NCBI GenBank assembly: GCA_003557445.1
Contig: PWOK01000268.1
Location: 1 to 6,472, forward strand
DNA length: 6,472 nt
Direction: 5' to 3'
Source: Halanaerobiaceae bacterium
Lineage (GTDB): Bacteria; Bacillota_F; Halanaerobiia; Halanaerobiales; CSSED10-376
Shown here: positions 1 through 6,435 of the stretch, piece after piece
Layout of the letters: the number at the start of each line of letters is the position of its first letter
Position numbering within the stretch: position 1 is the first letter of the stretch
The notes under the pieces: model-generated
What the model was told of the DNA's origin: nothing
Database searches by the model: none
The model's input: only the letters and a program-made list of their open reading frames with translations
Made by a program: the position numbers and the translations under genes

Positions 1-786
1 AGAAGGGGAGACAGGGGAGAACGTATAAAAGAACTGCAGAATATTCTTAGATATAAAGGATTTTTAGCTGAAAATGAAGATGGTTATTTCTGTTTACAGA
101 CAGAACTTGCCGTAATATTATTACAGGAATATTATAACCTACTGGTAGATGGTATTGTAGGTCCTCAAACCTGGTCTGTTATTAATAAAGAGAATCAACA
201 GGAACCTGTAATTAATTATTATACTGTACAGACAGGTGATACTCTCTGGGAACTTTCTCTGAGATGGAATATTTCCATTGATACAATCACAAAATTAAAC
301 AATATTAATCAGGATGATTTTTTAAGACCCGGACAAAAGTTAAAAATTCCCGGGAATATTGATACAGTACCAGTTGAAGATACCAGCTGGAGTAAAGTTA
401 ATAATTTACTTAATATTGGTGAGGAAATTATACTGACTGATGTTGAAACCGGTTTAAATTTTAGGGTTAGACGTCTTGGAGGATATAACCATGCTGATGT
501 TGAACCCTTATCTTCTTCAGATACTGAAATTTTAAGAGAAATATATGGTGGTTACTGGTCCTGGGAACGTCGAGCTGTAATTGCTCATATTAATGGTGAA
601 CAAATAGCAGGTTCTATTAATGGTTATCCCCATGGTTCTCAGTCAATATATAATAATAATTTTGATGGTCATATATGCCTTCATTTTAATAACAGTAAAC
701 TACATAACAATGGGTATCAGGATGAAAGACATCAAAATAATGTACAGGAAGCAGCTATTCAAACCTGGCCACTAGGACATCCCTGA
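1..786 (+). CDS. Peptidoglycan-binding/LysM cell-wall protein, 5'-truncated
   Basis: This is the 3' part of a gene entering from the left edge; frame 1 is open for 261 codons to TGA at 784-786, and the true start lies outside the window. Visible residues 2-60 form a peptidoglycan-binding domain of the PG_binding_1 type (GDRGERIKELQ near the start, DGIVGPQTW at 50-58). Residues 73-117 form a LysM domain (YTVQTGDTLWELS, then LRPGQKLKIP), which binds N-acetylglucosamine-containing glycans. Residues 128-255 match from memory a C-terminal domain often found behind such modules in Bacillota, with NHADVEPL at 163-170, YPHGS at 209-213, GHICLHF at 223-229 and a later DERHQ. The HG...HxCxH pattern faintly recalls an L,D-transpeptidase active site, but catalysis is only an inference. 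The protein is probably exported and wall-bound. It precedes the flagellar operon in the same direction and seems to be a separate transcription unit. Confidence 0.85.
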   Translation, partial: RRGDRGERIKELQNILRYKGFLAENEDGYFCLQTELAVILLQEYYNLLVDGIVGPQTWSVINKENQQEPVINYYTVQTGDTLWELSLRWNISIDTITKLNNINQDDFLRPGQKLKIPGNIDTVPVEDTSWSKVNNLLNIGEEIILTDVETGLNFRVRRLGGYNHADVEPLSSSDTEILREIYGGYWSWERRAVIAHINGEQIAGSINGYPHGSQSIYNNNFDGHICLHFNNSKLHNNGYQDERHQNNVQEAAIQTWPLGHP

Positions 787-798
787 TAAGGGCTTTTT
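781..798 (+). terminator. Possible weak intrinsic terminator
   Basis: A four-base-pair stem, CCCT at 781-784 with AGGG at 789-792 and a GATA loop, is followed by CTTTTT at 793-798. It overlaps the stop codon of the LysM-protein gene. The position and T run suit a Rho-independent terminator, but the stem is very short, so it may be leaky or not real. Confidence 0.3.
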
Positions 799-845
799 AG
801 CGAATAATATCAAGTAAATAAAAGATAAAGAGAGATAATCGTAAA

Positions 846-867
846 TAAACAAACAATAGGTTGTTTA
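846..867. repeat. AT-rich inverted repeat upstream of the flgM promoter
   Basis: TAAACAA at 846-852 is the exact reverse complement of TTGTTTA at 861-867, a seven-base match with an eight-base spacer. A second register pairs AAACAA at 851-856 with TTGTTT at 861-866 around a TAGG loop. The right arm overlaps the -35 region of the proposed sigma-28 promoter. The repeat could be an operator, a weak terminator hairpin for the gene upstream (the following bases include ATTTT), or chance in AT-rich DNA. Confidence 0.3.
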
Positions 868-891
868 ATTATTTTAAAAATATAACGATAA
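865..891 (+). promoter_or_regulatory. Candidate sigma-28 (SigD/FliA) promoter of the flgM operon
   Basis: AACGATAA at 884-891 matches six of eight positions of the sigma-28 -10 element (GCCGATAA in enterics, GCCGATAT in Bacillus). Fifteen bases upstream lies TTAA at 865-868, or TAAT at 866-869 with a 14-base spacer; each matches three of four bases of the TAAA -35 element. Transcription would start near 898, giving a leader of about 40 bases. flgM-flgN-flgK-flgL genes are commonly late-class sigma-28 targets, and a nearly identical arrangement recurs at 6438-6464. A housekeeping promoter using GATAAT at 887-892 as its -10 is an alternative, although its -35 (TTTAAT at 864-869, 17 bases upstream) is poor. 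Confidence 0.6.
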
Positions 892-906
892 TTAAGTTGT
901 AAAGAA

Positions 907-930
907 ATTCCCTGTAGAAAAAAAGGGGGT
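907..930 (+). promoter_or_regulatory. Possible leader hairpin covering the flgM ribosome-binding site
   Basis: In RNA, AUUCCCU at 907-913 can pair with AGGGGGU at 924-930 to make a seven-base-pair helix (three G-C, two A-U, two G-U) with a ten-base loop. The 3' arm is the whole Shine-Dalgarno sequence of flgM. The helix would lie in the leader of the proposed sigma-28 transcript. It is only modestly stable, and a biological role is inferred from position alone. Confidence 0.3.
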
Positions 931-937
931 AATAATA

Positions 938-1213
938 ATGAAGATAAATCCTATTCAACTGGAAAAGATTCAAAAGCTTTATCAGCAACAAATAAACAAA
1001 AATAATTCTAATGAAAATAACAAAAAACAGGACAAAATGGATATTTCTGATAAAGCAAAGGAAATTAAAAATATCCAGCAAAAACTACAGAGTATGTCTG
1101 AAATAAGGGAAGATAAAGTTGAAGACATTAAAAAACAAATTAATAATAATAACTACCATGTGGACAGCAGGGAAATAGCTCGTAAAATATTGAATGAATT
1201 AAGTCAGGAGTGA
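938..1213 (+). CDS. flgM: FlgM, anti-sigma-28 factor
   Basis: FlgM binds the flagellar sigma factor sigma-28 in the cytoplasm and keeps late genes off. Once the hook-basal body is complete, FlgM leaves through the flagellar export apparatus and the sigma factor is freed. The 91-residue length is normal for the family. The N-terminal 30 residues are polar and Asn/Gln-rich, as expected for an unstructured export region. The conserved core is visible: DKMDISDKAKEI at 32-43, IREDKVEDIKKQI at 56-68, then YHVDSREIARKIL at 73-85, the segment that contacts sigma-28 in known family members. The start is supported by AGGGGGT at 924-930, seven bases upstream. It is the first gene of the operon, ten bases ahead of flgN, so by feedback it probably limits the promoter that makes it. 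Confidence 0.93.
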   Translation: MKINPIQLEKIQKLYQQQINKNNSNENNKKQDKMDISDKAKEIKNIQQKLQSMSEIREDKVEDIKKQINNNNYHVDSREIARKILNELSQE

Positions 1214-1223
1214 AACTGAAAAC

Positions 1224-1730
1224 ATGGAAAAAAATAAGCAGATTAATAAATTAATAAAAATTCTTGAACAGGAATATGAATTATATCATGAATTGTATAA
1301 ACTTGCATCCAGTAAAAAGGAGGCAATAATAGAGAATAATGTTCAAGAATTAAATAATTTAATTGAAAAAGATGAAAAAGTTATTAATTCTTTCAATCAA
1401 CTTGAAAGTGAACGTAATCAATTACTGGATGATTTAAAGGATAATTACAATCTGGAAACAGAAAATTTAAATTATTCCCGGTTAATAAAAGAATTATCAG
1501 ATCCCTGGAAAGAAAAAATGACTCAAATTCGAAACAAATTACTTGATGTCATAGATAAATTAAACCAGCAAAATGAACAGAATAAAGTATTACTCAAAGA
1601 AGCAATTAAATTAAATAATTTTTCCTATAAAATGATTGCTCAGATCCTTGAACCGGACAATAAAACATATAAAAAAGATAAAAAAGATAAAGATGAAAGA
1701 ATCAATCATATTATTGACCGTAAGGCTTAG
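1224..1730 (+). CDS. flgN: FlgN family flagellar export chaperone
   Basis: FlgN is a cytoplasmic chaperone that binds the C-terminal ends of FlgK and FlgL, keeps them unpolymerised and delivers them to the flagellar export gate. The 168-residue product is almost all predicted helix, with heptad-like Leu/Ile spacing and no membrane segment or signal peptide. This fits the FlgN family (PF05130), where sequence identity is low and position counts for much. It sits between flgM and flgK, the family's usual place. AGGAGTG at 1206-1212, inside the last codons and stop of flgM, serves as its ribosome-binding site 11 bases before ATG, which suggests coupled translation. The last 20 residues are highly charged (KKDKKDKDER at 150-159) and encoded by two nine-base AAAAAAGAT repeats plus a partial third. 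Confidence 0.87.
   Translation: MEKNKQINKLIKILEQEYELYHELYKLASSKKEAIIENNVQELNNLIEKDEKVINSFNQLESERNQLLDDLKDNYNLETENLNYSRLIKELSDPWKEKMTQIRNKLLDVIDKLNQQNEQNKVLLKEAIKLNNFSYKMIAQILEPDNKTYKKDKKDKDERINHIIDRKA
1671..1694 (+). repeat. Short A-rich tandem repeat in the 3' end of flgN
   Basis: AAAAAAGAT occurs twice in a row (1671-1679 and 1680-1688), followed by AAAGAT (1689-1694). It encodes KKDKKDKD in the charged tail of FlgN. Homopolymer runs of six A allow slippage, but the frame is intact here. Confidence 0.6.
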
Positions 1731-1760
1731 AAAATATAAAGAAGGAGTGAATGTTATATT

Positions 1761-4334
1761 ATGGGGACCAATTTTAGTGGTATAAATACTGCCCTGAGAG
1801 CTCTACAAACACAACAGAGATCACTTGATATTACAGGTCACAATATTGCCAATGCCAATAATGAAGAATACAGCCGTCAGCGGGCTGTTCATTCTGCCAC
1901 TGATCCTTTTCCCTATCCAGGGATGAATATGCCCAATATTGCAGGACAGGTCGGTACAGGTGTAGAAATTTCTGAAATACAGCGGATTCGTGATGATTTT
2001 ATAGATCAGCAAATAAGAGGAGAAAGTCAGGATTTAGGAAAATGGAATAAAATATATGAAGGAATTAATAGAATTGAACTAACATTTAATGAACCATCTG
2101 AAAGTGGTTTAAGCCAGAGCCTGGATGATTTCTGGCAGTCACTTCAGGATTTAAGTAATTACCCTGAGGATGAAGCAGCCAGGTCAACTGTGCAACAAAG
2201 AGGACAGGCCCTGGTTGATACATTTAATTCTCTAAACAGTCAATTAACAGATTATAAGCGTTCACTTAATGATGATGTTAATTCAGTTGTGGATGAAATA
2301 AATTCATTAAGTACAAGAATAGCTGATTTAAATAATCAAATTTCCAGGATTGAGGCTACAGGTAATAAAGCCAATGATCTCCTGGACCGCAGGAATGCTC
2401 TCTTTAACCAATTAAATGAAAAGATCGATGTCAGTGGACACATTGATGACAGAAACCGTTTAAATATTTCACTGGGAGGTACAAATTTAGTCAGTGGAAA
2501 CAGGGTTGAAGAACTGGCCATTGAACCTGCCCGGACACAGGAAGATCTATATCAAGATAAAATAGTTTTTGCTACTAACGGGAAAGAAGCTGATATAGGA
2601 AAAGGAGAACTGGCTGGAATACTGGAGATCAGAGATAATGCCATTAATCAATATCAGGTACATCTGGATAAAATAGCTTTTAATCTTGCTCATAGATTCA
2701 ATGAAGTACATAAAAGTGGTTATGATGCAGAGGGTAATAAAGGTGAAAATTTCTTTAATATAGGGGATAAAATAACTGGAGCAGCCGGTGAAATTGAATT
2801 AACCTATGATATTAGAAATGATATAAATAAAATAGCTGCCGGTAATTATAGTGATAATCCTCAGGCAGTTACAGCTTCACTAATAGATGGTGAAGGTTAT
2901 GGTAATTATGAAATTATTATATCTGAATATGAAATTTTAGCTAATGGTACCTATCTGGCAGAAGAAGTTGATCATTTTTATAATTTTGAAGGCAATTATA
3001 CCTTAAGAGATTTTAGTAATGATAATTTAAATGAAACAGTTTTTGCTGATCAGGAAAAAACTTTTGATATAATTGATATTTCTGAAACTCATCAGGATTA
3101 TAATTATGCACTGCAGTTAGAGGGTCAGGATGATATCTATGCTGTTAGTGAGGATGGACAGAACTGGGAAATACTTGAAGATACTATCACAGATATAGAA
3201 TATGATACAGAGTTTATAATTGATCAGGATATAGAAATTGGTTTTGAAGGAATTATTACTAACGGAAAAGTAAATTATGATGGTGAAAATACACTTTTTG
3301 CTATTGAAACCACAGGTATTGATGAAGATGAATTAACCGGTGCCTCCTGGATATTAGATAATGAAGGGAATGCAATTATATCTATTTTTAATGATCAGAA
3401 CCAGAATATTATGGATCTTGATTTTTCAGGAGAAGATATTGAAACACCTGTAAGTGGTGAAACAATATCTTTTAATCCTGCTGGAAATGATTTTCCTTTT
3501 ACAGTATCTATTACAGATTTAGATAGAGAAGAAGAAGATATTGATTTAACTGATCTGGCCAATTTCGAAAATCTGGAAGATGTTAGAGAGGCTTATTTTA
3601 AAGAAACAGCTGATTATAATATTGAGGGAGAGTATGAAGTAGTAGAGGAAAATAATCAAATATGGTTAAGTCTTGATGGAAAACAACTGGCCAGAGTTGA
3701 ATATGATGGGGAAAATAATATATCAACAGCTTATTTTGATAATCAATATAATCATTTGATTGATTCAGAGGTTGACACTATATATCAGGTTGAATTTGAT
3801 GGTCAGCTGCAAACAGGTGATATTCTTACTATTGAAGAACAAATAGACTTTGAATATACTATTAGAGAAATCGAAACTGATCAGGAATATTCAGGAACAG
3901 CAATAAAAGGGGAAACCATTAATCTGGCAATAGAAGAAGATCTTAATTTTTCAGATATATTTGAGTTTGAAATACATCAGAGTGGTGAAGCTAAGATTAA
4001 TTTTGCAGGAAATCCAGGTAGTGGGGCCAATAGTACAGCTCTTTCCAGGGTCCTTCATGAAAATGATTTAATTGATTATAATGCCTCAATTATGGGTTCT
4101 TTTGAATCATTAATTTCCAGCCTGGGTGTAGTAGGACAGAGAGCAGAACAGATGGTTGATAATCAGGAAGCCCTTGTTAACCAGCTTAAAAATCAACAAC
4201 AGAGTATATCAGGGGTATCACTTGATGAGGAAATGGCCAATATGATTAAATATCAACATGCCTATAATGCAGCTGCCAGAATTATCAGCAGTACAGATAG
4301 AATGCTTGATAGTTTACTGGCTATAGTTAGATAG
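1761..4334 (+). CDS. flgK: FlgK, hook-filament junction protein 1, with large acidic insertion
   Basis: FlgK (HAP1) is exported through the flagellum and forms the first junction ring between hook and filament. The N-terminal rod/hook signature is canonical (INTALRALQTQQRSL at 8-22, then DITGHNIANANNEEYSRQR up to 41), followed by a helical region with FWQSLQDLSNYPED at 124-137 and LLDRRNALFNQL at 207-218. The C-terminal Flg_bbr_C region is also canonical (ISGVSLDEEMANMIKYQHAY at 816-835, ending LDSLLAIVR). The product has 857 residues, against about 450-650 in most relatives. The excess is residues about 362-748, an acidic, cysteine-free, beta-rich-looking segment between KIAAG and the conserved PGSGANSTALS. 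GAAGGAG at 1741-1747 lies 13 bases before ATG; the conserved N-terminus fixes the start despite this long spacing. Codon use does not visibly change across the insertion. Confidence 0.95.
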   Translation: MGTNFSGINTALRALQTQQRSLDITGHNIANANNEEYSRQRAVHSATDPFPYPGMNMPNIAGQVGTGVEISEIQRIRDDFIDQQIRGESQDLGKWNKIYEGINRIELTFNEPSESGLSQSLDDFWQSLQDLSNYPEDEAARSTVQQRGQALVDTFNSLNSQLTDYKRSLNDDVNSVVDEINSLSTRIADLNNQISRIEATGNKANDLLDRRNALFNQLNEKIDVSGHIDDRNRLNISLGGTNLVSGNRVEELAIEPARTQEDLYQDKIVFATNGKEADIGKGELAGILEIRDNAINQYQVHLDKIAFNLAHRFNEVHKSGYDAEGNKGENFFNIGDKITGAAGEIELTYDIRNDINKIAAGNYSDNPQAVTASLIDGEGYGNYEIIISEYEILANGTYLAEEVDHFYNFEGNYTLRDFSNDNLNETVFADQEKTFDIIDISETHQDYNYALQLEGQDDIYAVSEDGQNWEILEDTITDIEYDTEFIIDQDIEIGFEGIITNGKVNYDGENTLFAIETTGIDEDELTGASWILDNEGNAIISIFNDQNQNIMDLDFSGEDIETPVSGETISFNPAGNDFPFTVSITDLDREEEDIDLTDLANFENLEDVREAYFKETADYNIEGEYEVVEENNQIWLSLDGKQLARVEYDGENNISTAYFDNQYNHLIDSEVDTIYQVEFDGQLQTGDILTIEEQIDFEYTIREIETDQEYSGTAIKGETINLAIEEDLNFSDIFEFEIHQSGEAKINFAGNPGSGANSTALSRVLHENDLIDYNASIMGSFESLISSLGVVGQRAEQMVDNQEALVNQLKNQQQSISGVSLDEEMANMIKYQHAYNAAARIISSTDRMLDSLLAIVR
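2844..4004 (+). other. Acidic insertion domain within FlgK (residues ~362-748)
   Basis: By hand count this segment has about 98 Asp/Glu and about 11 Lys/Arg in 387 residues, with no Cys. It interrupts FlgK between the N-terminal domains and the conserved NSTALSRVL region. Alternating hydrophobic and polar residues and frequent DG/NG turns suggest beta structure. In known FlgK structures, variable domains at this kind of position project from the outer surface of the junction, so surface exposure is a reasonable inference. GETI occurs twice (566-569 and 717-720), which may mark weak internal repeats. I do not recognise a named domain. Confidence 0.65.
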
Positions 4335-4346
4335 GGGGAATAAAAA

Positions 4347-5228
4347 ATGAGAATAACCAATACTTCAATTGTCAATAATATGATGAAACACCTGCAAAAA
4401 AACATGAATAATCTTGATCAATTAAGCCAGAAACTTTCTTCTGGTAAAGAATTTCAGTTACCTTCTGAAAATCCAATAGGTGCTGCCCACAGTATGCAAT
4501 TCAAAACATTAATATCTATAAATGAACAGTATCAAAAAAACCTTAATCAGGCCAGAAATTGGATGGAAACAAGTGAAATGGCTTTAAATGATGCAGGTGA
4601 AATTCTTCAGAGAGGAAGAGAACTGGCAGTTTATGGTGCAACTGATTCTCTTAATCATGAAGATCGTATTACTATGGCTGAGGAAGTTAAAGAACTAAAA
4701 GAAGAATTCATTTCTATTGCCAACAGTACTCTTGGTGACCGTTATCTTTTTTCCGGTCAGAGTACAGACCTGGAACCTTTTACTTTTGATAATGAGCAGG
4801 AAGAATATGTTTTTCAGGGAGATTATAATCAAATAAAAAGAGAAATAAATTCCAATGTGGAAATAGCCATAAATATTAATGGTGATCAGGCCTTTACTGA
4901 TGGTATAAATGCCATCGAAAATCTTTATCAGGGTTTAATGGATAATGATAAAGACCTTATTGATAGTTCAATCGGGGAACTGGATACAGTAATTAATCGA
5001 AATACCAATTACAGGGCTGAAATAGGTGCTAAAATAAACCGGATGGATTTAATTGAATCCAGACTGGAAGATGAACTTATTAATCTCAGAAGATTACAGT
5101 CAGAGAATGAAGATACTGATATAGCCAAAACCATTACTGATCTAAAAATGCAGGAAAGTGTTTACAGGGCTTCTCTGGCAACAGGGGCCAGGATTATTCA
5201 ACCAACATTAATAGATTTCCTGAATTAG
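4347..5228 (+). CDS. flgL: FlgL, hook-filament junction protein 3
   Basis: FlgL (HAP3) is exported after FlgK and forms the second junction ring, the seat of the flagellin filament. It is a 293-residue flagellin-like protein of usual length. The N-terminal flagellin D0/D1 region is clear: MRITNTSIVNNMM, LSQKLSSGKEFQLPSENPIG at 26-45 and ARNWMETSEMALNDAGEIL at 69-87, with LGDRYLFSGQ at 129-138, typical of FlgL. The C-terminal helix runs through MQESVYRASLATGARIIQPT to LIDFLN at the end; such a terminal helix is the polymerising and chaperone-binding part in the family. AGGGGGAA at 4333-4340 overlaps the flgK stop codon and lies close before ATG, so flgK and flgL are tightly linked and probably made in step. 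Both are expected FlgN clients. No truncation or unusual domain is seen. Confidence 0.95.
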   Translation: MRITNTSIVNNMMKHLQKNMNNLDQLSQKLSSGKEFQLPSENPIGAAHSMQFKTLISINEQYQKNLNQARNWMETSEMALNDAGEILQRGRELAVYGATDSLNHEDRITMAEEVKELKEEFISIANSTLGDRYLFSGQSTDLEPFTFDNEQEEYVFQGDYNQIKREINSNVEIAININGDQAFTDGINAIENLYQGLMDNDKDLIDSSIGELDTVINRNTNYRAEIGAKINRMDLIESRLEDELINLRRLQSENEDTDIAKTITDLKMQESVYRASLATGARIIQPTLIDFLN

Positions 5229-5242
5229 CCGGGTGATAATAT

Positions 5243-5662
5243 ATGAAAATTTCTGAGGGCTATAATTTAAATATTCCCGACCTTAAACTATTATCCAATA
5301 AACTACAGCATAGAAATCAAATTGATATTAACCAGGAAATTGGTAATTTTAAGATTGAAAAAGATAGAATTGATATAGAAATTGATAATCAACCCCGAAA
5401 TTATGACCTTGGTTATCGTAAACTAAATGAACAAATAAGTGATTTTAGAAATGATTCCAGAGAACATATCCTGCAAGTTATTGGACATTATGCCCGTACT
5501 GGAGATAGACTGATGGATTTTCATTATAATAAGATAACGGAAATTGCTACTGAAGAAAGCTCTGAAGAGATACCTGAAGTTAAATTAAATTATATTAGAA
5601 GTCCTGAAATTCAGGTTAGACCTGGAAAACTGGAAATAGATTTTGATAGTAAAATCTTTTAA
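5243..5662 (+). CDS. DUF6470 / YviE-like flagellar-operon protein
   Basis: This 139-residue protein has no established biochemical function. It matches the DUF6470 family, typified by Bacillus subtilis YviE, which occupies the same slot between flgL and fliW. The first part holds alternating beta-type stretches (IDINQEIGNFKIEKDRIDIE at 27-46), followed by an amphipathic helical segment with DSREHILQVIGHYARTGDRL at 71-90, which resembles the conserved core of the family as I recall it. The C-terminal third ends in a further beta-like stretch (SPEIQVRPGKLEIDF at 120-134). There is no signal peptide, membrane span or cysteine. GGTGAT at 5232-5237 matches the extended anti-Shine-Dalgarno complement, five bases before ATG. 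Only 14 bases separate it from flgL, so co-transcription is expected. A role with FliW/CsrA or the junction proteins is suggested by context alone. Confidence 0.78.
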   Translation: MKISEGYNLNIPDLKLLSNKLQHRNQIDINQEIGNFKIEKDRIDIEIDNQPRNYDLGYRKLNEQISDFRNDSREHILQVIGHYARTGDRLMDFHYNKITEIATEESSEEIPEVKLNYIRSPEIQVRPGKLEIDFDSKIF

Positions 5663-5676
5663 ATGAGGTGTTATTT

Positions 5677-6129
5677 ATGAAACTGGAAACACGTGATTTT
5701 GGTATTATTGAAATTAAAAAAAAAGATATTATATCCTTCCCGGATGGTCTTCCCGGTTTTCTGGATAAAAAGAAACATGTATTTCTACCTGTAGAAGGGG
5801 AATCCCCCTTTATTATTATGCAATCAACAGATGATCCTCAGATTGCTTTTGTAACCATTGAACCAGGACATTTTATTCAGGATTATCAATTTGAAATTGA
5901 TACCAGGTCCCAGAAATTATTGAAAATAGAAGATAACAGTCAGATAACTGTCTTTAATATTGTTACCATTAAAGAAAAAATTAAAGATATAACAATAAAT
6001 CTGGCCGCACCTCTTGTTGTAAACTTTGAAGAAAAAATAGGTAAACAAATAATTCTTGATAATGAAAATTTTCCGGTACATTTCCCTGTGTTTTCTCAGG
6101 AACAGGAGACAGAAAAGGTGGTTAAATAA
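5677..6129 (+). CDS. fliW: FliW, flagellar assembly factor and CsrA antagonist
   Basis: FliW is a small cytoplasmic beta-barrel protein that binds either flagellin or CsrA. When flagellin is exported, FliW is released, binds CsrA and relieves repression of flagellin translation. The 150-residue product is of usual size and carries the family landmarks: DIISFPDGLPGF at 17-28, SPFIIMQSTDDPQIAFVTIEP at 43-63 and ITINLAAPLVVN at 105-116, followed by GKQIIL at 122-127. An in-frame GTG at 5668 would add three residues, but that GTG is part of the Shine-Dalgarno sequence GAGGTG (5665-5670), and family proteins begin at MKLET, so ATG at 5677 is the start. Its TAA stop overlaps the csrA ATG by one base (TAATG), which places the antagonist and its target under coupled translation. 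Confidence 0.95.
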   Translation: MKLETRDFGIIEIKKKDIISFPDGLPGFLDKKKHVFLPVEGESPFIIMQSTDDPQIAFVTIEPGHFIQDYQFEIDTRSQKLLKIEDNSQITVFNIVTIKEKIKDITINLAAPLVVNFEEKIGKQIILDNENFPVHFPVFSQEQETEKVVK

Positions 6130-6347
6130 TGCTAGTTCTCAGCAGAAAAAAAGAGGAAAAAATAATTATTGATGATAAGATTAAAATCACTATTGTAAAT
6201 GTTTCCGGTGACCAGGTAAAAATAGGGATTGAAGCCCCTGATGATATTAATATATACAGAGAAGAGATATATAGTAAAATTGAAAAAGAAAATATTAAGG
6301 CCAGTAAAAGCTTTAATATTGAGGAACTGCAAAAACTCCTTGATTGA
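6129..6347 (+). CDS. csrA: CsrA, carbon storage regulator/translational repressor
   Basis: CsrA is a homodimeric RNA-binding protein that recognises GGA motifs in mRNA leaders and blocks ribosome binding; in Bacillus its main target is the flagellin (hag) leader. The 72-residue product starts with the canonical MLVLSRK and keeps GDQVKIGIEAP at 27-37. Leu4 and Arg44, the two well-known RNA-binding positions, are both present; the residue before Arg44 is Tyr where His is common. Residue 55 is Asn, the position reported as important for FliW binding in B. subtilis CsrA. The C-terminal tail is longer than in the 61-residue E. coli protein, as in CsrA proteins paired with FliW. The ribosome-binding site AAGGTGG at 6115-6121 lies inside fliW, seven bases before ATG. 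It is the last gene seen in the operon. Confidence 0.96.
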   Translation: MLVLSRKKEEKIIIDDKIKITIVNVSGDQVKIGIEAPDDINIYREEIYSKIEKENIKASKSFNIEELQKLLD

Positions 6348-6435
6348 TATCTGGAGTAAATAGTATATAAAAAGCAGTATTAATCAGTTAAATTGTCTTA
6401 TTCCTTTTTAAAAGTCTAAAATTAAAGATATTGAA

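Noticed and set aside
869..1081. Minus-strand open frame opposite flgM and its promoter
   Set aside because: It encodes a low-complexity Phe/Ile/Leu-rich chain that mirrors the A-rich + strand, and it lies opposite a clear flgM gene.
1751..1753. ATG upstream of the flgK start, better spaced from the Shine-Dalgarno
   Set aside because: It is in another frame and meets a TAG stop after eight codons; the FlgK N-terminal signature fixes the start at 1761.
1821..2521. Two minus-strand open frames inside flgK (1821-2012 and 2336-2521)
   Set aside because: They lie opposite the conserved N-terminal part of FlgK and resemble no known protein.
5668..5676. GTG start extending FliW by three residues
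   Set aside because: The GTG is part of the GAGGTG ribosome-binding site, and the family N-terminus begins at the ATG at 5677.
6132..6332. Minus-strand open frame opposite csrA
   Set aside because: It is a shadow of csrA with Phe/Ile/Asn-rich composition.
6348..6435. Terminator after csrA
   Set aside because: The only palindrome seen, CTTTTTAAAAG at 6404-6414, has no GC stem or usable loop, so it is not a convincing terminator.
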